Shown piece after piece: positions 35,949-44,477 of a stretch of 64,000 bases of DNA (its first letter is position 1; each line of letters starts with the position of its first letter). The stretch covers positions 730,737 to 794,736 of the forward strand of contig JANWVY010000002.1 of assembly GCA_025056455.1 (NCBI GenBank). Reading direction: 5' to 3'. The notes beneath the pieces are model-generated. The model had not been told where the DNA came from, did no database searches, and saw nothing but the letters and a program-made list of their open reading frames with translations. The translations under genes were made by a program, and so were the position numbers. The stretch is from Bryobacteraceae bacterium. GTDB lineage: Bacteria; Acidobacteriota; Terriglobia; Bryobacterales; Bryobacteraceae.

Positions 35949-37511
35949 TTGCCTCAGCTACCCGCGCTCGCCCTTCCCCTGGTTGTCGCCTTTTTACTCC
36001 TCACGGTTTTGATTGCGGCGGCTCTGTTCAGCCGCAACTATCTGAAAGTTCCGCCCAACCAGGTGGCCGTCCTCAGCGGGCGGAAACGAAAACTGCCTGA
36101 CGGCCGGGTGGTCGGCTATCGCATGGTGCGCGGCGGCGCGGCCTTGCGGATCCCACTCTTAGAAAAGGTGGATTATCTCTCCCTCAACGTCATCACGATT
36201 CCCCTCGAGATCCGCCGCGCTTACACCCTCAAAGGCGTACCGGTGAGCGTCAAGGCCGTGGCCAACGTCAAGATTCGCTCCGACGAAACCTCCCTCCATG
36301 CGGCCGCCGAGCGATTTCTGGGCATGAGCCAGCGTGACATCCAAGCAGTGATCTTTCAAACACTTGAAGGACACCTCCGCTCCATTCTCGGCACGCTCAC
36401 GGTGGAAGAAGTCAACAGCGACCGGAATTCCTTCGCCCAGAAACTTACTTCAGAAGCAGCCAACGATCTCGAAAAAATGGGGCTCGGCGTTGACGTGCTG
36501 ACCATTCAGGAGGTCAGCGATGACGAGGATTATTTAAATGCACTCGGCAAACGGCGCACGGCGGAAGTCAAACGAGATGCCGTCATCGGAGAAGCGGAAG
36601 CAACGCGCGACGCCAAAATCAAGTCCGCGAGCGCCTTGCAGGAAGGCGAGCGCGCGAAACTCATGGCCGAGGCCGAAATCGCTCAAGCACAGCGCGACTT
36701 CCAAATCCGCCAAGCCAAATACATGGCTGAGGTCGAAACCGAGAAAGCGCAAGCTTCCCAAGCCGGCCCGCTAGCTGAAGCGCGCGCGCGCCAGGCAGTG
36801 GTTGCAGAAGAAGTCAAAATCGAACGGACCCGCACTCAGGAGATGATCGCCGTCCAGGAACAAGAAGTGCTCCGGCGCACAAAAGAACTGGAGGCCACCG
36901 TGCTCCGCCCTGCCGAGGCCGAACGCCAAGCCACTATCCTGAGGGCCCAAGCCCAGAAAGAAGCGAGCGTGCTCGAGGCCGAGGGCAAACGCCAGGCGCT
37001 CATCGCGCTCGCAGAAGCAGAACAAGAACGGCTGCGCCAGGAAGGTTTGGGACGCGCTGCGGCGCTCGAGGCCGAAGGCCGCGCGGAAGCCGCCAAAATT
37101 GAGGCCATTGGTCTGGCCGAAGCCAAGGCCGTGGAAGCGAAAGGTGTCGCAGAAGCGGCAGCCATTTTGCGCAAGGCCGAGGCTTGGAAACAATTCAACG
37201 ACGCGGCGCGGTTGCAGACCATTCTCGAGAAACTGCCCACGATCCTGGAGGCTTCGGCGGGAGTCTTTGGCGCCGTCGCCGCGCCGCTTGGCAACATCGA
37301 CCGCATGGTGGTCATCGATGGCGGCAATCACGCTGGCAACGGCGTTTCGGGAGTGAATCGAATCGCGCAAGCTGGTCCCACCGTCGTCTTTCAGTTTCTA
37401 GAACAGCTGCGCGCGCTCGGCCTGGATGTTCCCGGCATCCTCGAGCAGCTTGGTTTAAAAAATGAAGCCAACGCAAAGGCGGCCGCCGCAAGTGAAAAAC
37501 AGGGCGATTAA
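35949..37511 (+). CDS. Flotillin-like SPFH membrane scaffold protein
   Basis: A 520-residue flotillin/band-7 protein. TTG at 35949 is the start: AGGAGG lies seven bases upstream and the membrane helix (LPLVVAFLLLTVLIAAALF, about 7-25) follows at once. Residues about 28-210 form the SPFH domain (KVPPNQVAVLSGRKRK, then TLEGHLRSILGTLTVEEV). Residues 210-420 are a long charged coiled coil rich in Ala-Glu repeats (AEAEIAQAQRDFQIRQAK). The end (FGAVAAPLGNIDRMVVIDGG) matches the flotillin C-terminus. Bacterial flotillins organise ordered membrane patches. No NfeD-type partner gene is adjacent. Confidence 0.9.
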   Translation: MPQLPALALPLVVAFLLLTVLIAAALFSRNYLKVPPNQVAVLSGRKRKLPDGRVVGYRMVRGGAALRIPLLEKVDYLSLNVITIPLEIRRAYTLKGVPVSVKAVANVKIRSDETSLHAAAERFLGMSQRDIQAVIFQTLEGHLRSILGTLTVEEVNSDRNSFAQKLTSEAANDLEKMGLGVDVLTIQEVSDDEDYLNALGKRRTAEVKRDAVIGEAEATRDAKIKSASALQEGERAKLMAEAEIAQAQRDFQIRQAKYMAEVETEKAQASQAGPLAEARARQAVVAEEVKIERTRTQEMIAVQEQEVLRRTKELEATVLRPAEAERQATILRAQAQKEASVLEAEGKRQALIALAEAEQERLRQEGLGRAAALEAEGRAEAAKIEAIGLAEAKAVEAKGVAEAAAILRKAEAWKQFNDAARLQTILEKLPTILEASAGVFGAVAAPLGNIDRMVVIDGGNHAGNGVSGVNRIAQAGPTVVFQFLEQLRALGLDVPGILEQLGLKNEANAKAAAASEKQGD

Positions 37512-37537
37512 CTTTCAAACTTTGCTGCCCTTTATGT

Positions 37538-38044
37538 CTATTTTGGTGGTTTTGAAGATGAACTTTTAAAACCCTCGGCCAGTTTGGGCGTGAGCATCCA
37601 CTTCAGCACGCCACTCGGACGCGGGTTGACATGCTCCAGGTCGATCCGCGTCAAGGAACCTTTCTTCACCTCTGCGCGCGCGCCACACAGAAAGTGGATT
37701 AGCTCGCTGGTCAGCGGTTCATGGCTGCTGACCAGAATCGATTTTGCAGCCTTGTGGATGCGGATCTCGGCCCAGGCCTCGGCCGCGTCCGCCTCGGGAA
37801 CAAGCTGGGGAGTTTCGAGAAGTGGTTCGTTGTATTCGAGCAGCTCGGCGGCAATCTGCGCTGTTTCCACTGCACGACGGTAAGGGCTGGTGAGGATGAG
37901 ATCCGGCCGGAGACCCGCGCGCCGGGCGACGCCTAGCACGAGGCGCAACTTTCTTTTGCCTTCCGCCGTTAAAGCGCGGTCAGCGTCCCGGCTACCTGGC
38001 TTGGCCTCTTCAGCTAGGCCATGCCTTAGCAAATACAATTCCAT
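37538..38044 (-). CDS. sixA: Phosphohistidine phosphatase SixA
   Basis: A 168-residue histidine phosphatase of the branch 1 superfamily, the size of SixA (about 160). The catalytic histidine is in YLLRHGLAEEAKPGSRDADR at the N-terminus. Further motifs are SPYRRAVETAQIAAEL and the second histidine in LVSSHEPLTSELI. SixA removes phosphate from histidines in phosphotransfer or PTS proteins. It converges with the flotillin gene (26 bp) and is divergent from the O-antigen ligase-like gene (50 bp). Confidence 0.88.
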   Translation of the reverse strand: MELYLLRHGLAEEAKPGSRDADRALTAEGKRKLRLVLGVARRAGLRPDLILTSPYRRAVETAQIAAELLEYNEPLLETPQLVPEADAAEAWAEIRIHKAAKSILVSSHEPLTSELIHFLCGARAEVKKGSLTRIDLEHVNPRPSGVLKWMLTPKLAEGFKSSSSKPPK

Positions 38045-38094
38045 GGATCATCCCCTGAAACCTCTCATTCTGTCATACTGGTGCTGTTTGCAGA

Positions 38095-39330
38095 ATGACG
38101 ACACACACCCCGTCGCCAAGGCTTGAGAAGCTGGCTTATCTTTTAGCCTTTGGCGCTTCGGCTGCTGTGTTTGTTTCCGGCGCCGTTTCCAATATTTTAA
38201 TTGCGCTTGCGCTGGCGGCTTTGTTGCTGTCGGGAGCAAGGCTCCGTTTTCCACCCATTGGCTTGCCGCTGGGACTGTTCGTGTTGGGCACGGTCCTCTC
38301 GCTTGCCGTGTCCGCGGATCCTTGGGGCGGCCGCGTACAGATTCGGAAGTTTTATTTGTTTCTCATCCTGCTGTTAGTCAGTTCAACGTTCCGCTCACTG
38401 GGGCAAGTCCGGAGGCTGTTTCTGGCCATGGGGGCGCTGGCGGCGCTGTCGGCTCTTCGCGCTCTGTTTCAATTCAACTCCATGCTAAAACTCTGCGGCG
38501 GTTCCTATGGCTGTATGGTGGGTGAGCGGATTAGCGGCTTTATGAGCCACTGGATGACTTTCGGAGGTCAGATGACGGTTGCCTTGCTGCTGCTTGGCTC
38601 ATATGTTTTCTTTGCCGGCCCGCCCAAGCGCAAGCTGTGGGTTTGGATTCTGGCGGCGGGCCTGATTGCTGCGGCGATTTTTGCGGGCGGCACGCGCAGC
38701 GTGTGGCTGGCCACGGCGATTTCCGGCGCCTACCTGCTTTGGAGCTGGCGGCGGTTGAGCGTCCTGGTGCTCCCTGTCGTGGTCGCGGTCGCATTTTTGG
38801 CCGCTCCGCGATTTCTCCAGCAGCGTTTGACTTCCGCCTGGAAGCCACAAGGCGAGTTGGACTCTAACGAACACCGGCGGGTCTCGTGGCGAACCGGTTT
38901 GCGAATGATTCAGGCACACCCGCTACTGGGGTTGGGTCCCGAACAAGTCAAGGCGCAATTTCGGCGGTGGGTTCCCGACGATGTGAAACAGCTGCCCGAG
39001 GGTTGGTATGGCCATCTCCACAACATCTATTTACACTATGCTGCCGAACGAGGCATTCCCACACTGCTCGCCCTGCTGTGGATGCTAGGCAGAATGCTGA
39101 GCGATTTTTTCCGGGCGCTAGGCCGCTTGCCCTCGGGCCCGGACGATGCCCGGTTTATCTTGCATGCGGCCATCGCCACCATCCTGGCGATTCTTGTTCA
39201 AGGGCTGTTTGAGCACAACCTGGGCGATAGTGAGGTGCTGAGCTTGTTTTTGTCCGTCACCAGCTGCGCCTATGTTGCGGTCCGATCTTTAGAAAACAAG
39301 CAGCATGTGGAACACGCTACACAACCGTGA
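38095..39330 (+). CDS. O-antigen ligase / polymerase-like membrane protein (Wzy_C)
   Basis: A 411-residue protein with about ten to twelve predicted membrane helices. The large loop typical of WaaL/Wzy-like proteins carries RRVSWRTGLRMIQAHPLLGLGPEQVK and HLHNIYLHYAAERGIPTLLALL (about residues 262-330). An arginine motif GGTRSVWLATAISG lies in an earlier helix-loop region. Such proteins join or polymerise lipid-linked glycans at the periplasmic face. The stop overlaps the SDR gene start by 26 bases. The dTDP-sugar genes at 10-12 kb could supply substrate, but there is no direct evidence of linkage. Confidence 0.85.
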   Translation: MTTHTPSPRLEKLAYLLAFGASAAVFVSGAVSNILIALALAALLLSGARLRFPPIGLPLGLFVLGTVLSLAVSADPWGGRVQIRKFYLFLILLLVSSTFRSLGQVRRLFLAMGALAALSALRALFQFNSMLKLCGGSYGCMVGERISGFMSHWMTFGGQMTVALLLLGSYVFFAGPPKRKLWVWILAAGLIAAAIFAGGTRSVWLATAISGAYLLWSWRRLSVLVLPVVVAVAFLAAPRFLQQRLTSAWKPQGELDSNEHRRVSWRTGLRMIQAHPLLGLGPEQVKAQFRRWVPDDVKQLPEGWYGHLHNIYLHYAAERGIPTLLALLWMLGRMLSDFFRALGRLPSGPDDARFILHAAIATILAILVQGLFEHNLGDSEVLSLFLSVTSCAYVAVRSLENKQHVEHATQP

Positions 39331-40027
39331 GGTCATCCTCGCAGGCGGCTCGGGGGGTCTTGGCGCTGCCACTGCCGAGCTGCTGGCCTGTGAACAAGCG
39401 CGGCTCACCATTAGCTACTACTCCCAGGCGGACCGTGCACAACGGCTGGCTAGCTTGGGAAAAGTGGTGCGAGCCGACCTGCGCTCGGCCAGCGACCGTT
39501 TAGCGCTTCTCCAGGAAGCGCCCCATCTCTACGGGCTGGTGGTCTTCACAGGGGATCCGGCCCGGCCAGCGGACCCATCCGCTTGGGAAGAAACACTGCG
39601 GCGGGCGCTCGAAGTGAATTATCTCGGGCCGATCCAGCTGGCCCGGGAAGCTGCCTCGCGCATGCAGGCTTCTGGCACCGAAGGTTCCATCGTGTTGTTT
39701 TCGACGATGCAAGCCAATGCGCTGTTTGCTGGCTCGACAGCGTATGCTGCGGCCAAGGCAGCTCTGCAACATGCGGCGCGGATTCTGGCCAAGGAGTTAC
39801 GCGGCAAGCCCAATATCCGGGTCAACGTCGTGGCGCCGGGCGTGACCGCGGCGGGGATGGCCGAGTCCAGCATTCGCAGCGGAAAATATGATCATCTGCT
39901 GGCAAGCGGCGTCATCCCGCGGTTTGGCCGGGCCGCGGATGTGGCGCGAGCCGTTCGTTTCTTTTTAGAGCCGGACAATTACATCACCGGCCAGGTGCTG
40001 TGCGTGGATGGCGGAGCGACGCTTTAA
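39305..40027 (+). CDS. Short-chain dehydrogenase/reductase, FabG-like
   Basis: A 240-residue SDR. NAD(P) motif LAGGSGGLGAATAELL (12-27), the catalytic serine in IVLFSTMQAN, the Tyr-x3-Lys pair in STAYAAAKAAL and the C-terminal GQVLCVDGGATL are clear. The N90-equivalent motif reads NYLGPIQLAREA. It begins inside the end of the O-antigen ligase-like gene (26-base overlap), so both are co-translated. Substrate unknown; in this setting a sugar or lipid intermediate is plausible. Confidence 0.87.
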   Translation: MWNTLHNREVILAGGSGGLGAATAELLACEQARLTISYYSQADRAQRLASLGKVVRADLRSASDRLALLQEAPHLYGLVVFTGDPARPADPSAWEETLRRALEVNYLGPIQLAREAASRMQASGTEGSIVLFSTMQANALFAGSTAYAAAKAALQHAARILAKELRGKPNIRVNVVAPGVTAAGMAESSIRSGKYDHLLASGVIPRFGRAADVARAVRFFLEPDNYITGQVLCVDGGATL

Positions 40028-40055
40028 ACCGTTGCCTGAGTTGTTTCCTGGTGGC

Positions 40056-41636
40056 TTATTTCTCCAAGAAGAAACTCCCCACAAACATGGCGTCAATCCC
40101 CGAAGAATAAAAACTCCGGACGGCATCCCGGGGCGAGCAGACCAGAGGTTCGCCGAAGAGATTAAACGACGTGTTGTAAAGTACGGGCAGCCCCGTTTTT
40201 TTGCCAGCGGCGTGGAGCAAACGCCAGTAAACGGGATTTTCTTTCTCCGAGACGGTGTGGACGCGGATCGCGCCGCTCGGACCAAGCAGAGCTGCTTCAA
40301 ACGTTTTGCGGTGATTTTCTCTCACCCGCCCGACCGTGGCCAGATAGCGGGCATTTGAGCCCACGTCAAAGTAATCGCTCGCGAGTTCCTCGGGCACGGA
40401 AGCAGCAAACTTGCGGAACGGTTCGCGGTGTTTGATGAACTCATTGAGGTTTTCGGTGGAGTAAGGATCCAGAGGCGAGGCGAGAATGCTGCGGTGGCCA
40501 AGTGCGCGCGGTCCCATCTCCATGCGTCCTTGAAACCAGGCCACGATTTTGTTGTCCCCGAGCACCCCAACCGCCCGTTCCACGAGTTCGTCAGTGGTTT
40601 GGAGGTATTGAAAGCGGAGCTTGCAGTTTTCAAGAACTTGCTTGATTTCTTCGGCAGAGTAGCTCGGGCCGAGGAAAAGATCTTCCATGCACACCCGTTG
40701 CTGCTGGCGGCAAGGCCCGTGCCACGTATAAGTAGCCGCACCAAGGGCGGTGCCAGCGTTTCCAGCAACTGGCTGCACGTAGACCTTCCTCCAGCGACCG
40801 GAACGCTCGAAGGCAGCAATGAGGAGGGCGTTCAAGGCGAGCCCACCGCCAAGACACAAGGACTCGCCGCTGCCAGCCATTTCGAGCGCGACTTGCTCGA
40901 TCGTGCGCTGCAAGCCAGCGGCAAGGTGTGGTTTCATCTCACCCGGAACTGGCTCATTGTCCAGAAGTCCGAGCCGTTCGTAGAATTTTGCGCTAAAGGC
41001 GCCATGGCTTAAGCGGTCGCTGTCAAAGAAGCTCCGGTCGACTCGCGGCCAGTTTTCTTGCGACAAGGGCAAGATCTCGCGAAACAAGGGGACGAAGCGG
41101 TCATCGCCGGATGCGGAAAGCCACTGGACTTTGTGTTCGTCGGCCTGCGCACGGTAGCCCAATAGCTCAGTGACACGGCCATAGAGATGACCAAGAGAGT
41201 CCGGGAAATACAGTTCGCGGTTGAGGTGAAGCATGGTTCCCTGGGCGTTCCACAGCGCGCCACAGCGGAAATCTCCCGTGCAGTCCAGGGTGAGAACCGT
41301 GGCCTGCTCGAAAGGAGAAACGTAGTAGGCCGCCGCGGCATGAGCGGTGTGATGGTCGACGAGGATGACTTGCGCCTTGGGGAATCGAGACCGCAACGCG
41401 AGATGGAGCTTGGATTCCGGCGAGGAGTCGATGGGCCGCGCGAGGGCCACATAATGAACTTGACTTGCCTCTAACTTCGCCTGCGATAAACAAAACGCAA
41501 TCGAATGTTCGGGCAGCTCGCCTGGATGGTGACGGCGGGCAATTTTCTTTTCCTCAACCGCAGCCCTCAGATGTCCCTCTTGTAACAAAGCACAGGAGGC
41601 ATCGCTGCGGATTCCGCCAATTCCGAGAATGTTCAT
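40056..41636 (-). CDS. NodU/CmcH-family carbamoyltransferase
   Basis: A 526-residue carbamoyltransferase. The N-terminal Kae1-like domain has MNILGIGG, AAVEEKKIARRHH, VDHHTAHAAAAYYVSPF (metal histidines, about 113-129) and LGGGLALNALL. The C-terminal domain has QGRMEMGPRALGHRSILA and LPVLYNTSFNLFGEPLVCSP. These enzymes use carbamoyl phosphate and ATP to carbamoylate a hydroxyl on a sugar, antibiotic or polysaccharide. It converges with the SDR gene and lies beside the O-antigen ligase-like gene, so glycan decoration is a reasonable guess. A TATACT box on its strand lies at 41691-41696. Confidence 0.92.
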   Translation of the reverse strand: MNILGIGGIRSDASCALLQEGHLRAAVEEKKIARRHHPGELPEHSIAFCLSQAKLEASQVHYVALARPIDSSPESKLHLALRSRFPKAQVILVDHHTAHAAAAYYVSPFEQATVLTLDCTGDFRCGALWNAQGTMLHLNRELYFPDSLGHLYGRVTELLGYRAQADEHKVQWLSASGDDRFVPLFREILPLSQENWPRVDRSFFDSDRLSHGAFSAKFYERLGLLDNEPVPGEMKPHLAAGLQRTIEQVALEMAGSGESLCLGGGLALNALLIAAFERSGRWRKVYVQPVAGNAGTALGAATYTWHGPCRQQQRVCMEDLFLGPSYSAEEIKQVLENCKLRFQYLQTTDELVERAVGVLGDNKIVAWFQGRMEMGPRALGHRSILASPLDPYSTENLNEFIKHREPFRKFAASVPEELASDYFDVGSNARYLATVGRVRENHRKTFEAALLGPSGAIRVHTVSEKENPVYWRLLHAAGKKTGLPVLYNTSFNLFGEPLVCSPRDAVRSFYSSGIDAMFVGSFFLEK

Positions 41637-41690
41637 TCCTTATGCCTTTTTTGCCACCGCGGTCGGAGACTTTTTCGCACCAAAGTTTTC

Positions 41691-41696
41691 AGTATA
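41691..41696 (-). promoter_or_regulatory. Candidate -10 box (TATACT) for the carbamoyltransferase gene
   Basis: On the minus strand TATACT lies about 55 bp upstream of the ATG at 41636. No good -35 element is seen at the normal distance. Confidence 0.3.
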
Positions 41697-41821
41697 ACGA
41701 GTTCTTTCTAGTCGGCTCCCAACAAGGCGTGAGCGCTGGGTTTTGAGATCGGGGGTTTGGGAGGAGAAGCTCTGGTGGAGCTGGAATCGCGAGGCGCAGT
41801 TCGAAGCTTACCCGATCAGCT

Positions 41822-41830
41822 TGCTACACT
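41822..41830 (+). promoter_or_regulatory. Candidate extended -10 (TGCTACACT) for aroC
   Basis: TGC followed by TACACT ends 19 bp before the aroC ATG at 41850. A transcript would carry a leader of only about 13 nt with no Shine-Dalgarno, implying near-leaderless translation. Confidence 0.35.
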
Positions 41831-41849
41831 GGTAACTTAGAAATTTTTG

Positions 41850-43022
41850 ATGCTCCGTTTTGAAACCGCCGGCGAGTCCCACGGCGAGTGCTTAGTGGCG
41901 ACGCTCACCGGGCTGCCTGCCGGAATTCCTGTCTCTCTCCCCGCCATCAACCGCGAGCTCTGGCGCCGGCAACAGGGCTATGGGCGCGGTGGGCGAATGA
42001 AAATTGAGACCGACACCGTAGAGATTGTCTCAGGGGTGCGGCACTCGCAGACGATTGGCTCGCCCATTGCGCTGATTATCCGCAACCGCGATTGGAAAAA
42101 CTGGACCGAGGCGCTCCCGGTGGAGGATGTTGCTGGCAGCGAGGACAAGAAAAAGCCGGTCAAACGTCCGCGCCCAGGCCACGCCGATCTAGCAGGAGCC
42201 ATCAAGTACAACTTTCACGACGCCCGTTATATTCTGGAACGAGCAAGTGCGCGCGAAACGACCGCGAGAGTGGCCGTCGGCGCCTTAGCCAAGGCTTTTT
42301 TGGCGCAGTTTGGCGTGGGTGTGTTAAGCCACGTTGTGGCGGTGGGGAACGTGCGGCTCGAGCGAGCGGCAAGCTGGGAGGAACTGGTCGCCTTGTCGGA
42401 GCGGGATGAGGTGATGCTCGGTTGCGTGGATCCAGAAACCGAGGCGCGGATGAAGGAAGCCGTAGACCTGGCCTATCGCACTGGAGACACGATTGGCGGG
42501 GTATTTGAGGTGGTGGCGCACGGGGTTCCTCCGGGGCTTGGATCGCATATTACCTGGGACACCCGCCTGGATGGGAGGCTTGCGCAAGCCATTGTTTCCA
42601 TTCAGGCGGTCAAGGGGGTTGAGATTGGCTGCGCCCAGGAACAGGCCTCCAGCTATGGCTCGAAAGTTCAAGATACAATCCATTACGACAAGCAAGAGCG
42701 CCGTTTTTACCGAGGCGCCAACAAGGCAGGCGGCTTAGAAGGCGGAATGACCAACGGCCAGGATGTCGTTGTGCGGGGATTTTTAAAGCCCATCTCCACT
42801 TTGCGCCGCCCGCTTGAATCGGTGGACCTCGATACCCGGGAGCCTTCGCTGGCCGCTTACGAACGAAGCGATGTTTGCGTCGTTCCAGCCGCCGGAGTGA
42901 TCGGCGAAGCCATGGTGGCGATTGTCTTGGCGCAAGCGTTTTTGGAGAAGTTTGGCGGCGATTCTTTGGTGGAAACCAAGCGGAACTACGAGGGTTACCT
43001 CCGGCAAGTGAGTGATTTCTGA
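41850..43022 (+). CDS. aroC: Chorismate synthase
   Basis: A 390-residue enzyme of the last common step of aromatic amino acid synthesis, converting EPSP to chorismate with reduced FMN. The family start MLRFETAGESHGECLVATLTG begins at ATG 41850, so I prefer it to TTG 41847. Other signatures: RPGHADLAGAIKYNFHDAR, ERASARETTARVAVGA and EGGMTNGQDVVVRGFLKPIS. It heads a same-strand group aroC-def-fmt-argJ; def starts one base after its stop. Confidence 0.96.
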   Translation: MLRFETAGESHGECLVATLTGLPAGIPVSLPAINRELWRRQQGYGRGGRMKIETDTVEIVSGVRHSQTIGSPIALIIRNRDWKNWTEALPVEDVAGSEDKKKPVKRPRPGHADLAGAIKYNFHDARYILERASARETTARVAVGALAKAFLAQFGVGVLSHVVAVGNVRLERAASWEELVALSERDEVMLGCVDPETEARMKEAVDLAYRTGDTIGGVFEVVAHGVPPGLGSHITWDTRLDGRLAQAIVSIQAVKGVEIGCAQEQASSYGSKVQDTIHYDKQERRFYRGANKAGGLEGGMTNGQDVVVRGFLKPISTLRRPLESVDLDTREPSLAAYERSDVCVVPAAGVIGEAMVAIVLAQAFLEKFGGDSLVETKRNYEGYLRQVSDF

Positions 43023-43023
43023 A

Positions 43024-43533
43024 ATGTTCAAGATCGTGAAGTATGGCGATCCCATATTAGAGCGCCCTTGTGCCCCGGTTACGGAGTTCAATACCAAAGA
43101 ACTTCAGGAACTGGTCGAGGGAATGTTTGAGACCATGTACGCGGCCAAGGGCGTGGGATTAGCTGCGCCCCAAGTGGGTATTTCGCAACAGCTCACGGTG
43201 ATTGATATTTCCGCGGGCGAGGATCCAGCCCAAAAGCTGGTGTTAATCAATCCTCAAATCGTCGCCAAGGAAGGATTGCAAACGGGTGAGGAAGGGTGTC
43301 TTTCCATTCCCGGCTTTCGCGAGGATGTGACGCGCGCCTGGAAGACGACGGTACGGGCGAAAAACATCTATGGAGAGGATTTTGAGGTCACCGGAGAGGA
43401 GCTTTTGTCGCGCGCCCTTCAACATGAAATCGACCATCTTCATGGCATCCTTTTCCTCCAGCATTTGAGCCCGCTGAAGCGAGATCTGATCAAGCGCAAG
43501 ATCCGCAAACTGATGAAGGCGGGCGAATGGTAG
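43024..43533 (+). CDS. def: Peptide deformylase
   Basis: A 169-residue metallohydrolase that removes the formyl group from nascent proteins. The three family motifs are intact: GVGLAAPQVGI (about 43-53), EGCLSIPG (with the metal cysteine) and HEIDHLHG (two metal histidines and the catalytic glutamate). ATG at 43024 starts the conserved MFKIVKYGDPIL; it is one base after the aroC stop. fmt follows after 11 bp, the common def-fmt pairing. Confidence 0.96.
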   Translation: MFKIVKYGDPILERPCAPVTEFNTKELQELVEGMFETMYAAKGVGLAAPQVGISQQLTVIDISAGEDPAQKLVLINPQIVAKEGLQTGEEGCLSIPGFREDVTRAWKTTVRAKNIYGEDFEVTGEELLSRALQHEIDHLHGILFLQHLSPLKRDLIKRKIRKLMKAGEW

Positions 43534-43544
43534 AAGTTTAGGGC

Positions 43545-44477
43545 ATGCGGCTGGTGTTTATGGGAACCCCCGAATTTGCAGTGCCTTCGCTTGAGGCGCT
43601 GCTCGGGCGGGGACACGAAGTGGCGGCGGTGTTCACGCAGCCCGACCGGCCGAAAGGACGGGGACAGCAGGTCACGGCTCCGCCGGTGAAACAATGCGCC
43701 CTGGCTCACGGCTTAGTGGTCTATCAACCGGAACGGATTCGCCAGCAAGAGGTGCGAGAGCAACTTGCAAGCCTCGCTCCCCGGGTGATTGTGGTGGTGG
43801 GATATGGCCAGATCCTTCCTGCGGACATGTTGGATTTACCGCCGCTGGGATTTTTGAATGTGCACGCCTCGCTGCTGCCGAAGTATCGCGGTGCGGCTCC
43901 CATTCAGTGGGCGATCGCCAGCGGAGAGCAGCGCACCGGGGTTACGATCATGCGCATCGACGCGGGCCTGGATACGGGCGATATTCTCCGCCAGCGCGAG
44001 ACCGACATTGGCGAGGAGGAAACCGCCCCAGAACTGGCCGCGCGACTTGCCGTCATGGGAGCCGAGCTGCTGGTGGAGACGCTCGATGAGGCGGAGCAAG
44101 GCTTAATTCAACCGCAGAGGCAAAATCATGAAGAAGCGACCTACGCCCCGATTCTCAAGAAAGAAGATGGCCGCATTGACTGGTCCTTGCCGGCACGGAC
44201 GATTTATAACCGGATTCGGGGTTTCCTTCCCTGGCCGGGCGCCTACACGACCTTCCGCGGCCAGGTCCTCCACATCTGGCGGGCGCGAGTAACGGGAGAG
44301 AGGCTCCCCTATGCGCCGGGTACGGCCTGTACAGGCTCCAACCGGCTCCTGGTTGCTTGTGGCGACAACACGGCGATAGAGTGTTTGGAGCTGCAACTCG
44401 AGGGGCGGAAAAAAATGCCCGCCTCTGCTTTCCTCAACGGGCAGCGGTTGGTAGAGTTAGAAAATTTAGGTCCATGA
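43545..44477 (+). CDS. fmt: Methionyl-tRNA formyltransferase
   Basis: A 310-residue enzyme that formylates initiator Met-tRNA using 10-formyl-THF. Motifs: FMGTPEFAVPSLEAL at the N-terminus, the folate/catalytic block NVHASLLPKYRGAAPIQWAI (with the essential Asn and His), and the Asp-containing DAGLDTGDIL. Length is the normal 310-315. The stop overlaps the argJ start (ATGA, 44474-44477). Confidence 0.96.
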   Translation: MRLVFMGTPEFAVPSLEALLGRGHEVAAVFTQPDRPKGRGQQVTAPPVKQCALAHGLVVYQPERIRQQEVREQLASLAPRVIVVVGYGQILPADMLDLPPLGFLNVHASLLPKYRGAAPIQWAIASGEQRTGVTIMRIDAGLDTGDILRQRETDIGEEETAPELAARLAVMGAELLVETLDEAEQGLIQPQRQNHEEATYAPILKKEDGRIDWSLPARTIYNRIRGFLPWPGAYTTFRGQVLHIWRARVTGERLPYAPGTACTGSNRLLVACGDNTAIECLELQLEGRKKMPASAFLNGQRLVELENLGP

